This document shows positions 45,101 through 60,100 of a DNA stretch of 64,000 nt, piece by piece. The stretch spans positions 3,560,001-3,624,000 of the forward strand of contig JAZGTH010000063.1 in NCBI GenBank assembly GCA_036877525.1. The letters are read 5' to 3'. Position 1 is the first letter of the stretch; every line of letters starts with the position of its first letter. Under the pieces are notes generated by a model. It made no database searches. It was given only the letters and a program-made list of their open reading frames with translations, and was not told the origin of the DNA. The stretch comes from Chromobotia macracanthus (Eukaryota > Chordata > Actinopteri > Cypriniformes > Botiidae). The position numbers and the translations under genes are program-made.

Positions 45101-48100
45101 CCATGCCCTCATGTTTGTAGCTTTCTTCCGAACTCACTGCAGCTTCCACTTCACCAAGGCTGGCATTGGGTGAGTCGATCAATCCTTCATGTTTCAGACT
45201 GTCTGAGCTTTCCTCAAATGCACTGTTTTCTGTACCATTATCAGGCAAAATGTCTGTGCTATGTTTTGATAAACTCTGTGAAATTGCTTTTGTCGTACCT
45301 GAGTCTAGTCCAGAAGACACACCCTCACCACCTTTAGCTTGCTGGATCTGAAGACTCGTTTGATCTTCTTTAATATCTTTAGAGTGTTTTGTGTGGGGAC
45401 TTTGGAATTCTTTTTCATCATGTTGGTCTTCAGACTTTGAAACATCAAGAGGCACTTCATGTGAGGGTGCTTGGGAAAGACTATGTGTTTTTGTGGTTAG
45501 GGCCTCTGGCTGACTTGCTGTGTGCTCTGTTTTGGAATTTCCCTTGTGCTCAAAAAGCCCAGACTTTCTTTTTGAGGGGTTCTGGCCAGTTTGAAATGCT
45601 CTCATTAGTTCTCTTACAGACATAGTTTCTTCTAGTCTCTCTGACTCAGGTTTTGTTGACCTGGAAGGAGTTTGTTTCTGGAGTGAGGCAGTTTGCTTTT
45701 TCAGGCCTGTTGTTTTCTGCTCTTTGGTGATAGAAGATACTTTGCTTTCTGCTGCTTTATATGGGTTTTTTTGCCCTATTTGTGTTTTATGACCCTTTTG
45801 CTCTTCCTCTACTTTCTTTTGAAGAGCCTTAACTTTCTCTTTAATGGAACCAATTGGTGTCTCCTCAACTACTGGTGAAACAGGAGACTTTTTTTGATCT
45901 CCAGGGACAGGCAGGAGGGCATCCCCTTCGGAAGACTTCTCAGTTGTTTTACAGACTATGCCTTCTTTGGCAATAAATGACTGGGTTTCGTCAGTGTGAC
46001 CGTGAGGACCTTTCCTTCTGACTGGCTTTTTTACTTCTGCTGTATGAATTTTAGTGTCTTTCGTCACTGTAGGGACAATTTTGCGACCACCTCTGCGCAG
46101 AACAACCTCAGTGAACCTTTGCTGCGATGCAGTGTCTTGGGATGCAAGCTTAGAAGTTTCAGGCACATCTAAAAGATACTCTTTCGCTTCACTGCTGGAA
46201 ACAGTCTCCATGCCAGACACTCTTGGACCCTTTGGTCTCTGTGACCCTCGGTTGACTCTAACCTCCTTAAGAAGGGATTCTTGAGACTCAAAAGCTGCCA
46301 TCATTTTTGCCTCTTCAATTTCACTGTCTGTTAGGAGAACCCACTCCTCATCCTTCTTATATGGATGACTCACTGCTTTTGCAGACTCTGCCTTTTCACA
46401 TGTTCCACTCCTCAGAATTTCACTAACTTTCTCCAGATCCTCTTTGACTTTTTCCATTATCTCGAAAGGCTCTGCTGACACCTCCTCGGCCCCCTTATCT
46501 ACATATTCCCCTTGCATTGGACTTGCTTTCTCTGAGGAATCAGTGGTCAGAATAGCAGTCATTTTGATAAGATCTTGCTTCATCTCGGACACCTCTGAAA
46601 GTAAATCTGGACTTGCAAGAACAGGAGAGTCTCGGATCAACTGTGTTTTCAGGAATGTTTCTGTTGTTTCAGTGTCTTCATCGTCTTCCATTGTGACAAG
46701 GGACAATTAAGGAGCAAATTAACCAAAATTTAAATTAAAGGGACAGAGATTGGAAAAGGAGATAAGGGATAAATTCAGAAAGTTTCAAGGATCAGAAGGC
46801 ATCAAGATGATAAAAGAGGGTAAGTGGATTGGGGAGGATGAGTGGAGGGTCTACTGGAGAATAACAACTGCAAAGCAAATATTAAGCAAATCTTAAAGAC
46901 AAAACAGGAATAAGCAGGAAATACCTTGCTTATTCACATTTGGTTCACAGCACATTCACACATGAACAGAAAGTGAAACAATCAACGTGATGATTAAATG
47001 GGAGATAAAAATAAGTCAACACTGGGACAAAAAAAACAACTGAAGAACAGTAACATAAGTTCACATCTCAAGATTGCTCAAGATGTATAACTCATGTCTG
47101 AGAAAGAGACAGACAGAAAACTCAACCCATCAACACAAGTCCTGAAAGTTTTTTAAAGAAAGCCAGTGATATGAAAGTAAAAACATGACATGATTTTTTA
47201 AGAAATCTTAAGAATATCATAAACGTAGTGGTTTGTAAACCTGGAAATAAATACATTAAAATATAAACAAAATATTAAAATTACACACAAAAGTGATTAA
47301 TTTAAATTAATTTCAGATTAAGAGTGGTAATGGTAGAAACTGTTAAAGAAAATCCATTGAATCCTTCACACACACATGCACACACAAACACCACACTTAA
47401 ACACAGTGTTAGCTGTTATTTCCATGGTAAATTATGTAATTTAACATGTTAATGTTCTGCGTTGTGAGGACAAATTTAGCTATTCCATTTTTTTCTGTGA
47501 GGACACATTTTACTGCTAAGCCCATCACATTTTGGAAAATGGTGTGCTTTTCACTAGTCTTCCAATAACAGTGGAAGCTGTTATAGCAACAACAGGAGGG
47601 AATAACGCTTAGTGAAAATGTTCCAAGCTTTAAAATTAAATGATTAACAAAATACAAGAGCATTAGTGAGGTTTGGCTGTGATGGGGTCTGACTCCCTGT
47701 TCCAATTCATCCTAAACATGTTTAGTGGGGTTTAGATCCAAGCTTTGTGCAGGCAGATTAAATTCTTCCATATCTGAGCCAGAAAACTACTGTCATTTTC
47801 CAAATGTTACAACAAACTTAGAGGCTCAGTAAAATTAAGATTAAAATTAAGACCAGAATGTCTGGAATAGTAAACTTGTCATTAGATGTATATTTGTGTT
47901 CATATAGTGTACATACAGATTATGTACAGGTAACATTACATAGTGTGGTGATTCGTATACTCTCTAAAGACGTAGTAAAGAATCTATTCAATGATCATTT
48001 CCAATTGATAAAGTTGACACATATTCGGTATGTATGCAAATGATCACATACATTGATATGTTAAAAAAAAAAAAGACTAACATAATAAGATCGTTGTTGT

Positions 48101-51100
48101 CCAGTATACCTCCATGTTAAAAGTCTTTTGAATTAATAAAGAATAATTTTATATGTGTTAAAAGGATTGATATAAACCAGCAACACAATGTCTAAAGAAT
48201 ATCCGTGGGGACACTACAAACAAGGAGGGGAAACTACTGATCTAGATGGGAATCATAATTTGCTTTGCAGATTGTTATTGCAGGGAAATGGGAATCTAGA
48301 AAAACAAATATCACCACAGTATGAATGAAATTTACAAACAGACTTTATGAACTTTTTTCCTTATTGTGAACAGAAAAGTGAGCTAACAGATACTTGCATA
48401 GCTTACAAAGTGTGAAAAGTTGGTATATGAGTTGGGCTCATTCTATAAAACTGGTGCCTTATGGTGTATGTTTTCCTTTAACATGGATGTCAATAAACAA
48501 TAAACACCCTGCAGTGTGATCTGAGGGTTACATAATGCTAGTAATGCCTAAACAAACTGTAACATCATCAGCCGAACTCAGATACAATCACAGACTGTTT
48601 ACGTCTGATGTTTAAAATCTTTTAGAAACTACAGAAGATTCAAAGTGGAAGAACGGCAATGTAAAACGCACCAGTTTTATAAAAGAAATTAATGTCTATA
48701 GTTCAAGAGTAATTAATAGTTTCAATAGTTAATGACTCACTGAGACAATGTCACACATTAGAGTTACTTTACAGCTTGTTACAGTCATGCTATGTGAGTC
48801 ATTCGACAGCGGTGAGATCCTCAGTTAGTAGGTCTGGTGCAAAAAGACATGTTTTAATTAATTAAACTAGATATCTTACATTTCTCAAGTGTTCGGTTCA
48901 CCTGTAAAGAAAAACAGGTGAAGAAAAGAATTCAATTCTATGAATGAACAGACATTTTTACACTTCAAAAATATTTACATTATTGCCATTATATTCATTA
49001 TATATTTTTGAATTACCATTCATGTCTGTATATATAAATACATACATTTATAAATTAATAAATAAATAAATATATATATATATCTTTTTTATACAGACAT
49101 GGCAATTCAAAATGAGCAGGCTGAGTTACGCACTGAACATCTGTCCAGACGTGGCAGTATTACTTTGAGATAATAACAGTGATTAAAGGCTGGACCGGGA
49201 CTTAAACTGAAACAAGGCTTGAAAGCAAACGAGCTGGTGTGTTAAACAAAGAGCAGTTACCTCCTCATCAGCTTCTTGTTCTGAATCTGATTCCTTTGAG
49301 GAGCAAGAAGCAGCAACAGAAGAAGAGGACAGCAGAGAAGACAGAAAGAAGGACGGATACAGGAAAGACAGAAGGAGAGCAGGCAAAGCAGTTACCATAG
49401 CAACAGAGCTTATCTGAGGCCAGCCAATGAGGCGTGGCATGACAGGGGGTTAGGTGCAAACAAACAACACAAAATGCATCATCTTAACTGCATTTATCTG
49501 ATAAATGTGTAAAAAAACGCTCTAATGTCGAGGCCTTTCAAATAACTACAAGAATGCGATGGGCAAATTCAATTTTGTGACACTTTCTGTGAGACAAAAT
49601 TACTCATCTGTTGAAGTTTCCCGTAAAACTATGGCGATAATGTGGTGTCATGGCAACGTAATCCATGCACGCTTGCCATGAAAGCAGACAGCAAACAAAT
49701 AATTGCAAAATAAATAACAAAATTCAGTGCACTCTGCAGGATGGCACATTTTTCTGCTCTCTTCCCTCAGTGACGTTATCTTACCTTTGAGTAAGCAGGC
49801 AGGGTGATGTTTAGATTGCATACAGCATTATGAGTCAAATTCCGGTAAGATCTCGGATCCTTCGTGAAGGACAAACGTCCGCAGGGCTCCTGCGTGTTGT
49901 CTCGTATCTGCAAGTCATGCACCAGAGCAAGCAGTTAAACAGCGATATGGACTGAACTATCCTGAGAAATGTATAGATAATTTAACTGTTAATGCCTCAT
50001 AACTGACTCACTTTGATGAAAAGAGCCAGTCGGTTTTCTTTGAAGGCATAGAAGCTGAACACATGATGCTGGCCACTTTTTGTCAGGGGGACAAGGTTTC
50101 CAAAACAGTCTACATAAATTGGCTTTCCCTCCAGTACCTAAAATGCGACATAGTGACAATCTCTGAGTAAATGTCTACAAAGCAGATAACATTTGCTCAA
50201 TACCTGCAAATCTTACTGTAGCATCACAACAGAAAAAGAGTTCCTATTGGTAAAAAAAGAGTAAGTTCCTATTGGCTGTTCCTATTGGCTGTTCACGCTG
50301 CAGTGCATTGTGGGTGTTTCTCATTTTCTCTCATCCTCTGGCAGGAATGTGGCATGTGCTGCTAAAGTTGTTGTGTGGTATACAGAACAGAAAGGTGTTA
50401 AAACCAATTCTCTTGCCTTCCTTGAAGCATTCTCTGTAGAAAATGAATGTGTACTTAGCAGACAGGTGTCACAGTGCCACAGAAGAACCTTTTTGGCTAA
50501 ATGGTTCTTTGGGGGACCAAAATTGGTTGTTCTGCTGCATTACTGTGAAGAACCATCTGTGGCACCTTTTATAAGACTGTATTTTGAAGCTAACAAATGT
50601 GTACTAAACACTTGTTTGAATCTATATGTAAATCAGATCGGTCATCACATACATGTATTTACAGGATAATCACCCACCTCCACATCACGACTGCGTGCCA
50701 CCTCTGTGAAGTTCTCCTGCTGTTCCAACGTTTTGTCCATTTTATCATCCGTCATACAGAAGCAGCGCAATCGTGCTTCAATGGGATCGTGTGTTTTGGC
50801 AAAGATGACAAACTTGGCCATGTAGGGGACACAGATGATGTCACGGTACACTTGAGAGGCGAAGTTAACGGACTCCTGAACCTGCCTGCAGTCGATCAGC
50901 CAGAACCTGCAGGGTGAAGATAAGAGACACTGGTGTTAATATCACAGCTAAAACTGGATGCTCCCTTAAAACATGATAACTGACTATCACAACAGCAAAA
51001 TTAACTAGCTGCAAATACAGTTGCAAAATTCCAGGAATTCTAGGAATTTAACAGGAACTTTGGGAAATCTATACAAATTATGGCACACAGATTAAGACAA

Positions 51101-54100
51101 TTTGTAAAAATTACCCAAAACTTCCAATTAACTCCCTTAAATTTCCATATTATCCCCACTTGGAATATATACAAAATTCCGCAGCTTTGCATCTCTAGTT
51201 GTAAAAGTCAATACTAAAAACCAACCCTCTTGTCTTCCTTGAGACATCCTATATAAATATATAGGATATATGTATTGTAATACTTCTGTTTGTGCGTACG
51301 GGAGAGAACACACCTGGCTGACACATTTGTGGTGAATGACACACAGTCATTGGTGAATGTTAAAGGTGTTGTTCCAGTAATATCCTCCCACTGAGCTGGA
51401 GTGGTCCCACCTTTGTATGCAAAAAGACAGTTTTGATGCTAAAATACAAAAACGTAAATGCACTCCTAGCAAGCAAACCAAGTTCTTTTCCACTAGCTTC
51501 ACCAAACTAAAAAAAAAATGTTTATAATAATGAAATAATGTTTATTCTCTGCCAGTTTTCTTATAATCAACATCCAAATTTATGCCAGCATATGAATGGC
51601 AGAGACAGGAGATTATAGTTAGGACAGGAGAAAGTATTGTAACAAGGTGTGTGTATGTACTGTCTCACCTGTGATACTACACAGTAAGCGTAGTGTAGGT
51701 GTGTCTCCTCCTCCATAGCCGCTCAGGATTGGCTCAGCAGAGCTCTTGGGAACCGGGATCGTCATAGTAATTGGTTTATGAAACTTCCTCCTCCGGGGCT
51801 CCAGAGTTACTATGGGACTAAACGTGGCTTTATTACCCAGATTCTTCCTCACCACATCCATACTCATGGGCTGAGCCTGGCCAGAGAGGAAATGACATCA
51901 CAACAACAGCAGATGTGATAGAGAAACGCTGCTGATATTTTAAATCGACACTGAAACAAACACATCCTCCCTTCATTGCTCTGCCCTCAAAATGCCCTTC
52001 TCATATTTACACAGCCAGGACTTGTGGCTGTGTAATATCAATTGTGCAAACACAATATTTTTTCCCCAACACACACACACAAACAGAACAGATATCTAGC
52101 AGACATTCTCATAATTGTTTGTTTGGGTGATTCATTTAATTTTCAAAAGGTTTCTCAAAAACTGCTTACTGCACCTTTAATATCATAAGATACTAAGACA
52201 TACACAAATATAAAGAAATCATGATTCTACATTCTGATACCATGTTGTCATTATTTACCTGCAGACCAACGCGTATGCGTTTGGTGAGCGCTCCCTCAGG
52301 GAACACGGCCTGGACCTGCGGGACCACCGTGCTGCTCAGAACTCCGCCTTCTGGACCAATCAGATTACTGTCCTGCTTAATCCGTGACACCACTGCAAAG
52401 TACTGCGGGAAGTCTCGAGTAATGATCCGACAGATGCGCTTCCTTTCCAGCTCCTCGGGCGGATCTAATCCTATGATTAATGACAGACACACAGTGCAGC
52501 CAATCATAGGAAGATCATGACGTGCAATAGGAATACACAAACACTGTTCAATAAATATGCAGTGCATTTTAAAAGCAACACAATGCATCATTGCTTTTTA
52601 TGAAAAGTTGTCTACATGACAGGTGCTAAAGGGGAGGGGCTAAAAAACAAGAGGGTTTGATTTGGATGGAAGCATCATGGCTCACCCTCATCCATTCCGT
52701 TGAGGATCTGGTTGAGTTCTTCTTCTGTGTATTCACAGTGATGTTCCTTCCAGCTCTCGCCCGTCTCACTGCGCAGAATCACAAGTTCTCTTTCCTTCCC
52801 CCTCAGAGACGCAAAATGAGGAATCTCCACAATCACGGGCCTGATTTCCAGCAGATATTTAGAAGATCATTATTCATAAATCATACTGATGTCCTGTCAA
52901 GCGGCTTCTTTCAAACGTGTGCGGAGAGTTATGTGTGTTTCAGTTTCTTTCTTTCCAAGCTCATTAGAATCTTTAAAAAAACAGATGAATGTTTTACAGG
53001 AATGATAATCAAATGTAACTGGAGTTTTGCTGGTTACTTTTTTTAACAAGACTGAAGAACTTTCTAGTAACTCAAAAGTCCAGATACGTTTGATGAAAAT
53101 TCTCCTGGATATTTCATGGCATCAATGAATGAAACTCTCTACAGACATACTTGGAAAAAAATAATGGCACAAAAATATTGATATTAAGTTCATACCTAAT
53201 AAATGCACATAACCACAGAAATTCATGACGCAACTGAAGTCGCTCACAAAACCGCAAAACAAATTAGACGGACACAAACGACTGGGTACAAACAATCAAC
53301 AAAATACAGTGTGAAAGAAACAGTGAGAGAGATAAAATATCACACGGGTGAACCAAAGCATGACTGAAGCACGTTGCTTTGGCCATGAATTTCCCAAACC
53401 TGTGAAAATTTGCCGCAAATCATTTTCAATTTGCTGATCATCTTCAACAAGTTTGGAAACAGTCATGAGTAATCAAGGGTAAAATGAGAAAAAAGTACAC
53501 CTATGGCGCTAGTCAGTACCATAAAGGGCTAACACAACAAAATAAACACAACTGACACAACACAATCAAAGGAAGACAAGAGGTGGACATGGGGTGTGGA
53601 CTGGCATCCATTGATTGTTTCATATGTGTCACTCCTACCCCAGGAATTTTGTCCCTGGTGGCCCCAGTTGCAGAATGCGGCTAACCAAACTCTCGCCCTC
53701 ATTCAGAGGGGGCGGGGCAGTAGGGAGGTGGAGCTTACTGTCATCCAATAGCAGCAGTGAGAAAAGAGAGCATACAGTAGGTGACATGTAGTCTCGTGTG
53801 TTTGTAGACCTTCCATGAACATTTGTTCTTTAGAAGAGCAAAAGTGAGAAATTGAGCTGCAAAAAAACCTTTAAAAAGCAAAATTTTACAACTTTTACTT
53901 GTTACATCTACGAGTTTGCTGCTTTGTTAGCTTTTAAACGCTAATATTAAGACAAAATCAAACAAATAAAAATAACCCTTAGCAACTGGTAGGGCTGTGT
54001 GAAATACAGAATTTTTACTATATATTCAATAGTCTTTTTTTAACAATTAACAGTCATGAACATTTTTGGGTCTGATTTTTGTGTCGTGCTTTAAAATGTT

Positions 54101-57100
54101 TTAGTAAAATATACTTTTTATGTAATATAGGAATTTTGAAGTATTATATATATGCATTTAATTTCTGCATGTTCAGTTTGTAAAAATGGAAATGCATTTC
54201 ACGTGACTTTTTCTTTAAACTAAATTTTTATTCTTTTTCACCTCTTGCATTAAACATTTTGAATACAATTATTAAATTGATCTTTAATTTATTTTTAAAA
54301 AATCAGTTTATATCAATTACTAGTTTTTGCTACATTGCACAGCCATACTCCCAGTAATTAGTAATGGCGAATGTTTTATTAGTATTTTATCTGTTACTTG
54401 CTTCAGGACTTCGCTACTGAGATTATTGAAATAAAAACATTATAATGTTCTTGCTAACATAACCATAAGTGCACAGATGGAGTTGCTGTGATATACTAAC
54501 GTCATTAAAGTCATTATACCACATTGTGCGGTATAAATTCTGTATTTGTTTTGTAGGTGACAGCTGATAAACACAGACACCATTCATCCACCTGCTGTTA
54601 GTTAATGTGGGGGAAACATATTCAATCAATCATGGATCTTCTTCGGTAGGGTTGCAAAATTGTACAGTTGTTAGAGCTTAAAATTTCCCTGCAAGCCATG
54701 AAGCCAAACGAACAGCTTTGTTAAATGCAGAGAAGCGGGAACAGCGTCGGTCATTTAGACAGGAAGTGATAACTCATAAATGGCAGCATTGCAAACATTA
54801 AGATTTATGAATTGTACATAGGAATCAGAAATACTGCACATTGTTACATTAAAAAGAATCACCAAAGAATTCTGATTCATGAAGTCCATAAAAGAATAGT
54901 TCACCCAAAATACTTTTCCATCATTTACTCATCCTCATGTCATTCCAAACCTATATGACTTTTCTTCTGTGGAACCTTAAAAGATTGTTTAAGAAATGTT
55001 ATACAGGTTTGGGAGTAAGTGATGGAAGAATTTTCATTTTTGAGTAAACTATCACTTTAAGAGATAGCAAAGCTAAACCAATGATGAGACATTACAGTTC
55101 CTGTTGACTCAACTCAAATCAACAGCTGCTTACCCAAGGAACTGAGCTCCAGAGGGTCCCACCTCAATCAGTCTGCTTGCTAGACCATCTCCCTCCATCA
55201 TGGGGGGCATGGTGGCCAGCCGATGTCTCTTCACGAGTCTACAGGTGACTCGTGTGGGCGCGCTGCACTTCCGTGGGGGATGATGAGGCGCAGGCCGTTG
55301 TGACGGCACCCGCGCATGGCACCTCCACGGGCGTCCACCATGAAGCTCACCAGGAAACTGCAGATAGTGGGCACAATGTTACAGTGCATTAAAAATAGAA
55401 CAAATATCTTCATCTGGAAATCAGCTGATGCACAAACAAACACCAGTGGTTTGAACTTCACTCAGGATAAACACATGGTTTATGGTACAATGTCCACATA
55501 GAAAGGTAACAATGATCATGATGAATGCTGCATTTTGCTGTGATGTTGACGTGCAATATTTAAAACAACACTTGTCAATGAAAAGGTTTTTTGTCCATGC
55601 AAACACACACACCAGCAAACACTCTCTGTTGATGTGATATAGATTTGCTATGACATATGATTTAGATTTAAAGCTGAAATGCTTGAGGCACAACATGCAT
55701 GACAAACATAAAGTGCCCATGTTAATGTATCATAATTTTTATAAATGCTATGTTTAACTTAATGTAAAACATGTTATACCATAAATGCAATAATTATGCT
55801 GTACTGTTACAGTTACACAGAATAAACAGAACATTATTTAGCAATTATAAGGCCAAAAGGAAATGAGGTAATTTACAGTACTGAATGATATTTACAGTAC
55901 TGAATGATATTTAAAGTACTGAACAAGTGAAAATTGTTTATAATTGTATATTTCTTGTTGCCTCCACTGGTGTTTTTAATTTCCCAATGCCATCTTATCG
56001 TGAATGTAATATTACATTTCACATTAACAATGTGAATTGAATTGGTAGTTATTAGTAAATAGCCGAGCAGCATCTCCAATAGCTCCCAGCTAATTTATGA
56101 ATACAGAACTACAATAAAAGAGTTTCAGCTTTGTGCAGTATTTGTGTTGGACATCACAGGTGGGGCACAGAAGAGATGCTGTGCATGATGATATCACCAT
56201 CAGTTATACTGCATGAGCTTTCTGAATACACAATCTCGGATTTCCACACCACACAGATACAGACCACAACATTGGGTTAGTCTCCAAAACGTGTTCGTGA
56301 AATAACTAACCCAGCTAACAATTTTAGGTTGTAAGAACGTTTCCCTAACGGTTCTATTAAGTAACAAAAATGTTAAAAATGTTATTTTTAAAATTCTAGT
56401 AATGTTCACAACATCCAGTTTGTCTAACATTATAGCTTGCTTATAAGAACATTATTCAAACATTATGTAATTCTGTAATGTTTTTAAAACACTCCACTAA
56501 CTACTTAGATATACGTTCATAACGTTAAAAAAACATTATGCTAGAACATTTTTAATAACTTTTAAAGAACATTAGCCAACGTTCTGAACATTCCCTGTTA
56601 GCTGGGAAAACATACAGATGAATTTAAACCTGCAATGCCTATTGGAATCTAGTAGCTTATCAATTAAATGATGCTGTCAAGTCCCAACTACTCATTTTAT
56701 ATTTGTATTTCAAGGCAGGGTATTCTTTTCAGAAACATTTTTTGTCCTTTTTGCCTGTTCAATATGTATGTTCACGTTATCTGGAGAAGGTATGTCTTTG
56801 AAGAGCGCTTTGAAGGAAGGGTGAGATCTTTTAAAGCTAGCTTGTTATTGCTAGCCTCTCTGAAATTGCCTATCCTACTCCTTAAAACCAAGCTCTAGAA
56901 TAAATATATTTAAACTGGTATTCCTAATAGTGTACAAATGTGTACGAATGAGAGCTAAAAAGACCTGAGATTTAAATTTTTGAAATGTATTTATCTTATT
57001 ACGAGACTTATTATTCCAATAATGTTCCAAGAAGCATTGCAAGAGGATGCCAAACTCAGCATTCCCTGTGTGCACACTGAAAGAGGAGGTCAAATGACAC

Positions 57101-60100
57101 GCTGCAGCACGTCACCTGCTGTTGTCATGGTCACGACATGGAGATGAATGACTGAAGACCAAAAATACCATCCATCAGAGAGAGAAAGAGAAAGAAAGAG
57201 AGAGACAGAGAAACAAAAGGGGGAGAGAAAGAAGTTTGAAAAACAAAGACGTAACTAGTAGATAGTGGTAGTTTATAAATAAAGACGTAACTAGTATACG
57301 TAACTAGTAAATACAGATGTAACCAATAGATTGCAGTCTGTGGAATGCCCTCATTTAGATATTGTCGTTATGTAAACGTGTGTGTCTGTAAGTGTTAGAG
57401 AGCATGTGTGTGTTTCTGTACCCGGAATGCGCAGGGCTGGAGGACAGGGCAATGTTGTCAAGGTTTTCTGTTTCCCAGTCTTTCTCATTGTCTCTAGACC
57501 CCTGAAGTGAGAGAAAATTAACACACTTGAGTAAGAAACCGTAAACTCAGTCTGATACAGTGATAAAAAAGTCTGAGTTTATGTGCCAGTCAGAAAGTCA
57601 CACATCAGACACTTTATTCAGCTGCAGTGGTCAAAAATTGTTATTGTTCTTATCATTTTGATAATCCTATCTAAAAGGTATTTTGAGAAATGTCTCAGTG
57701 GTTTTGTGTTATACAATATAAGTTAATGGGTGCCACTGTTGTTTCGTAAAAAAAAAACACCAAAAAATCTTTTTTTTTTTTTTTCCAAAAAAAAAAAAAT
57801 TAAAATTTTTTAAAAAAAATTATTTTTTAAAAAAAAATGAAGAATTTCATTTTTGACAGAACAATCGGAAAAAAGTATCCAGTTATAGTGGGCTGAACAT
57901 TTTACATTTTTTGTACAGATTTTACACAGAATACCCCTGATAAAATTTCTCAGCTCTTTACCTGGTTACTGTAAATCATATCCTCCAACATCCCATAATG
58001 CTTTGCAGGGTAGTACCCTTGGTGGGTGGGTGTGTAGGACCTGTCCAAACTGATGAAAAACATCGACAAAGCACAAACCAATGATGTTGCTTGTTGCCAT
58101 GGCAGCAGCATTATTAAACTATGATCTATCAACTATAAATAACCCAGCATACAGAATTCCTAGACTTCAAGAAAGTATGATAAATAATAATAAAAACAAC
58201 AACATGACATAAAGACTGCAGTGTTTCCCACATACCTTTGTAAGCGACTATGTTTGCATTAGTAAAAAGAAGAATGAGTTTATTGAAATATTACAATTTA
58301 ATTTCCACATATACAATAAACAAGTTTAAGTCACAAACAGATGTCCCATTATTAAAGCTGCAATACGTCACTTTTGCCTCTCTACCGCCATCTTTGTTTG
58401 AAACAAAGTTACGTGCAGAGTTATTTTCTTAATGTGGATGACAAGTTTAGATTTGTTTAAAAAAGCTACAATGCTGCACCATCTACAGTCCCCTGTAGAA
58501 GAAGAGGTGCAACGATGTACCAATGCCACAGTTTGGTTCGGTTCTGTTTGCTGTGGGGCAGGGTTCATAACATGTCCATAAAAATGAAAATAATGGAAAT
58601 ACAGATAATAGATGGAACAGAAAGAAAAAATGGTGTAGAATAGTTTTACAAGAGGGTTCATGGCATGGCACCAGCAATGCTAAAGAACACTAGATTCACT
58701 TTAACTTCATAATATGAATAATATGTGAATACAGTAACTTTACTGTACGTATCAGAGACTAATTTTTAACCAAAAAAAAGTTACGGATTGCAGCCTTAAC
58801 ACTACATGCTCACAATCCGTTTGATGTGTGTGACATGTCTTAAAAAACGACGTGATTTGATTTTTATTCAACCAAATATAAAATGAATCTACCTGTCAGA
58901 TCGTCCACCTTCTAAACTGAAGCGCAGGTAGTTCATTCCATCCAGGTACTGCCCGGGCAGAGAATCATCCCCTAACTCTCTCAAATCCTCAGCCCTCAGA
59001 TACTCACTACCATCACCTGTCATAGTGTCATCACCTGTACACAATCAGAGATCCTCAGGTTACATTAATTAAATACAAAAATATACATACAAAGTAATGG
59101 ACATACAAACATAAACACACATCAACCCAAAACACGCTATTTCAACCCCAGCTAACAATTTTAGGTTGTAAGAACGTTTCCCTAATGTTTCCATTCAGTA
59201 ACAAAAACACAAAAATGTTATTTTGAATGTAGTTATGTTCAAAACGTCCAGTTTTTAAGACGTTTATTAAAGTTATTGGTTGGTTGTAAGAATGTTACAC
59301 ATTTTTCAAAATTCTGTCTGTGTTTTTAAATCGCTCCACTTACAGCTTAAGAATAATGTTTTTGATTTGACATATAACATTAAAAAAAGGTCTTGTAATG
59401 TTACTGTTGATAACTTTTAGAGAATGTTATCCAATGTTCTGAGAACGTTCCCTGTCAGCTGGGATGTCTCTTTACATGTCAGTCTTCCAAAGCCGCTATG
59501 CTTTAATATCACAGCAGTCTACACTGAAGTAGCTAAAGTGCTAGCGCATTTAAACACTGAAGAAGCTAAAGCGGCTGTGTGCAGTTGTCCTGTCTGGCCA
59601 GCAGGGGCAGTGTTTCTAATCCTGTGCTGTGAGCCAGTGGACTAACAATAAAGACAGGACATACTGTAGGCCGACAGGGCAGTTCGGCTGTCAGTAGCAT
59701 ACTGGCCTGTAGGGTAAAATAATGGAAATAACAACAGAAAAGATAGATAGAAAAGGAAAATGGTGTAGAATAGTTTTAAAAGAAACAGGCAAGAGTATAA
59801 TACGCAACGGTCTGAATCGTCAGCAATCACAAAACAATATTATCAGTCTTTGAATTTCAATAGATAGTAAGTTAACTCCAGGACGAGCTCACAAAACTGT
59901 ATGAAAAAGAATAAAAAAATTACACTTTCATTTTTCTTCTGCCCATGTCTAATTACTACACAGAAAAGCGATAGACTGCTACAGAAAAGTCTATTAGCCG
60001 GTGCTGATGTCTACATTACAAATACAGCAACAATACACTGTATAAACATTTTAAATATAAATCATGATAGATGTCATGATAAATCTTTAACCACTGCTAA

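Noticed and set aside
42094..46710. Many + strand frames of 60-140 codons opposite the neuronal giant exon
   Set aside because: Shadows of the strongly coding - strand; no splice sites or motifs of their own.
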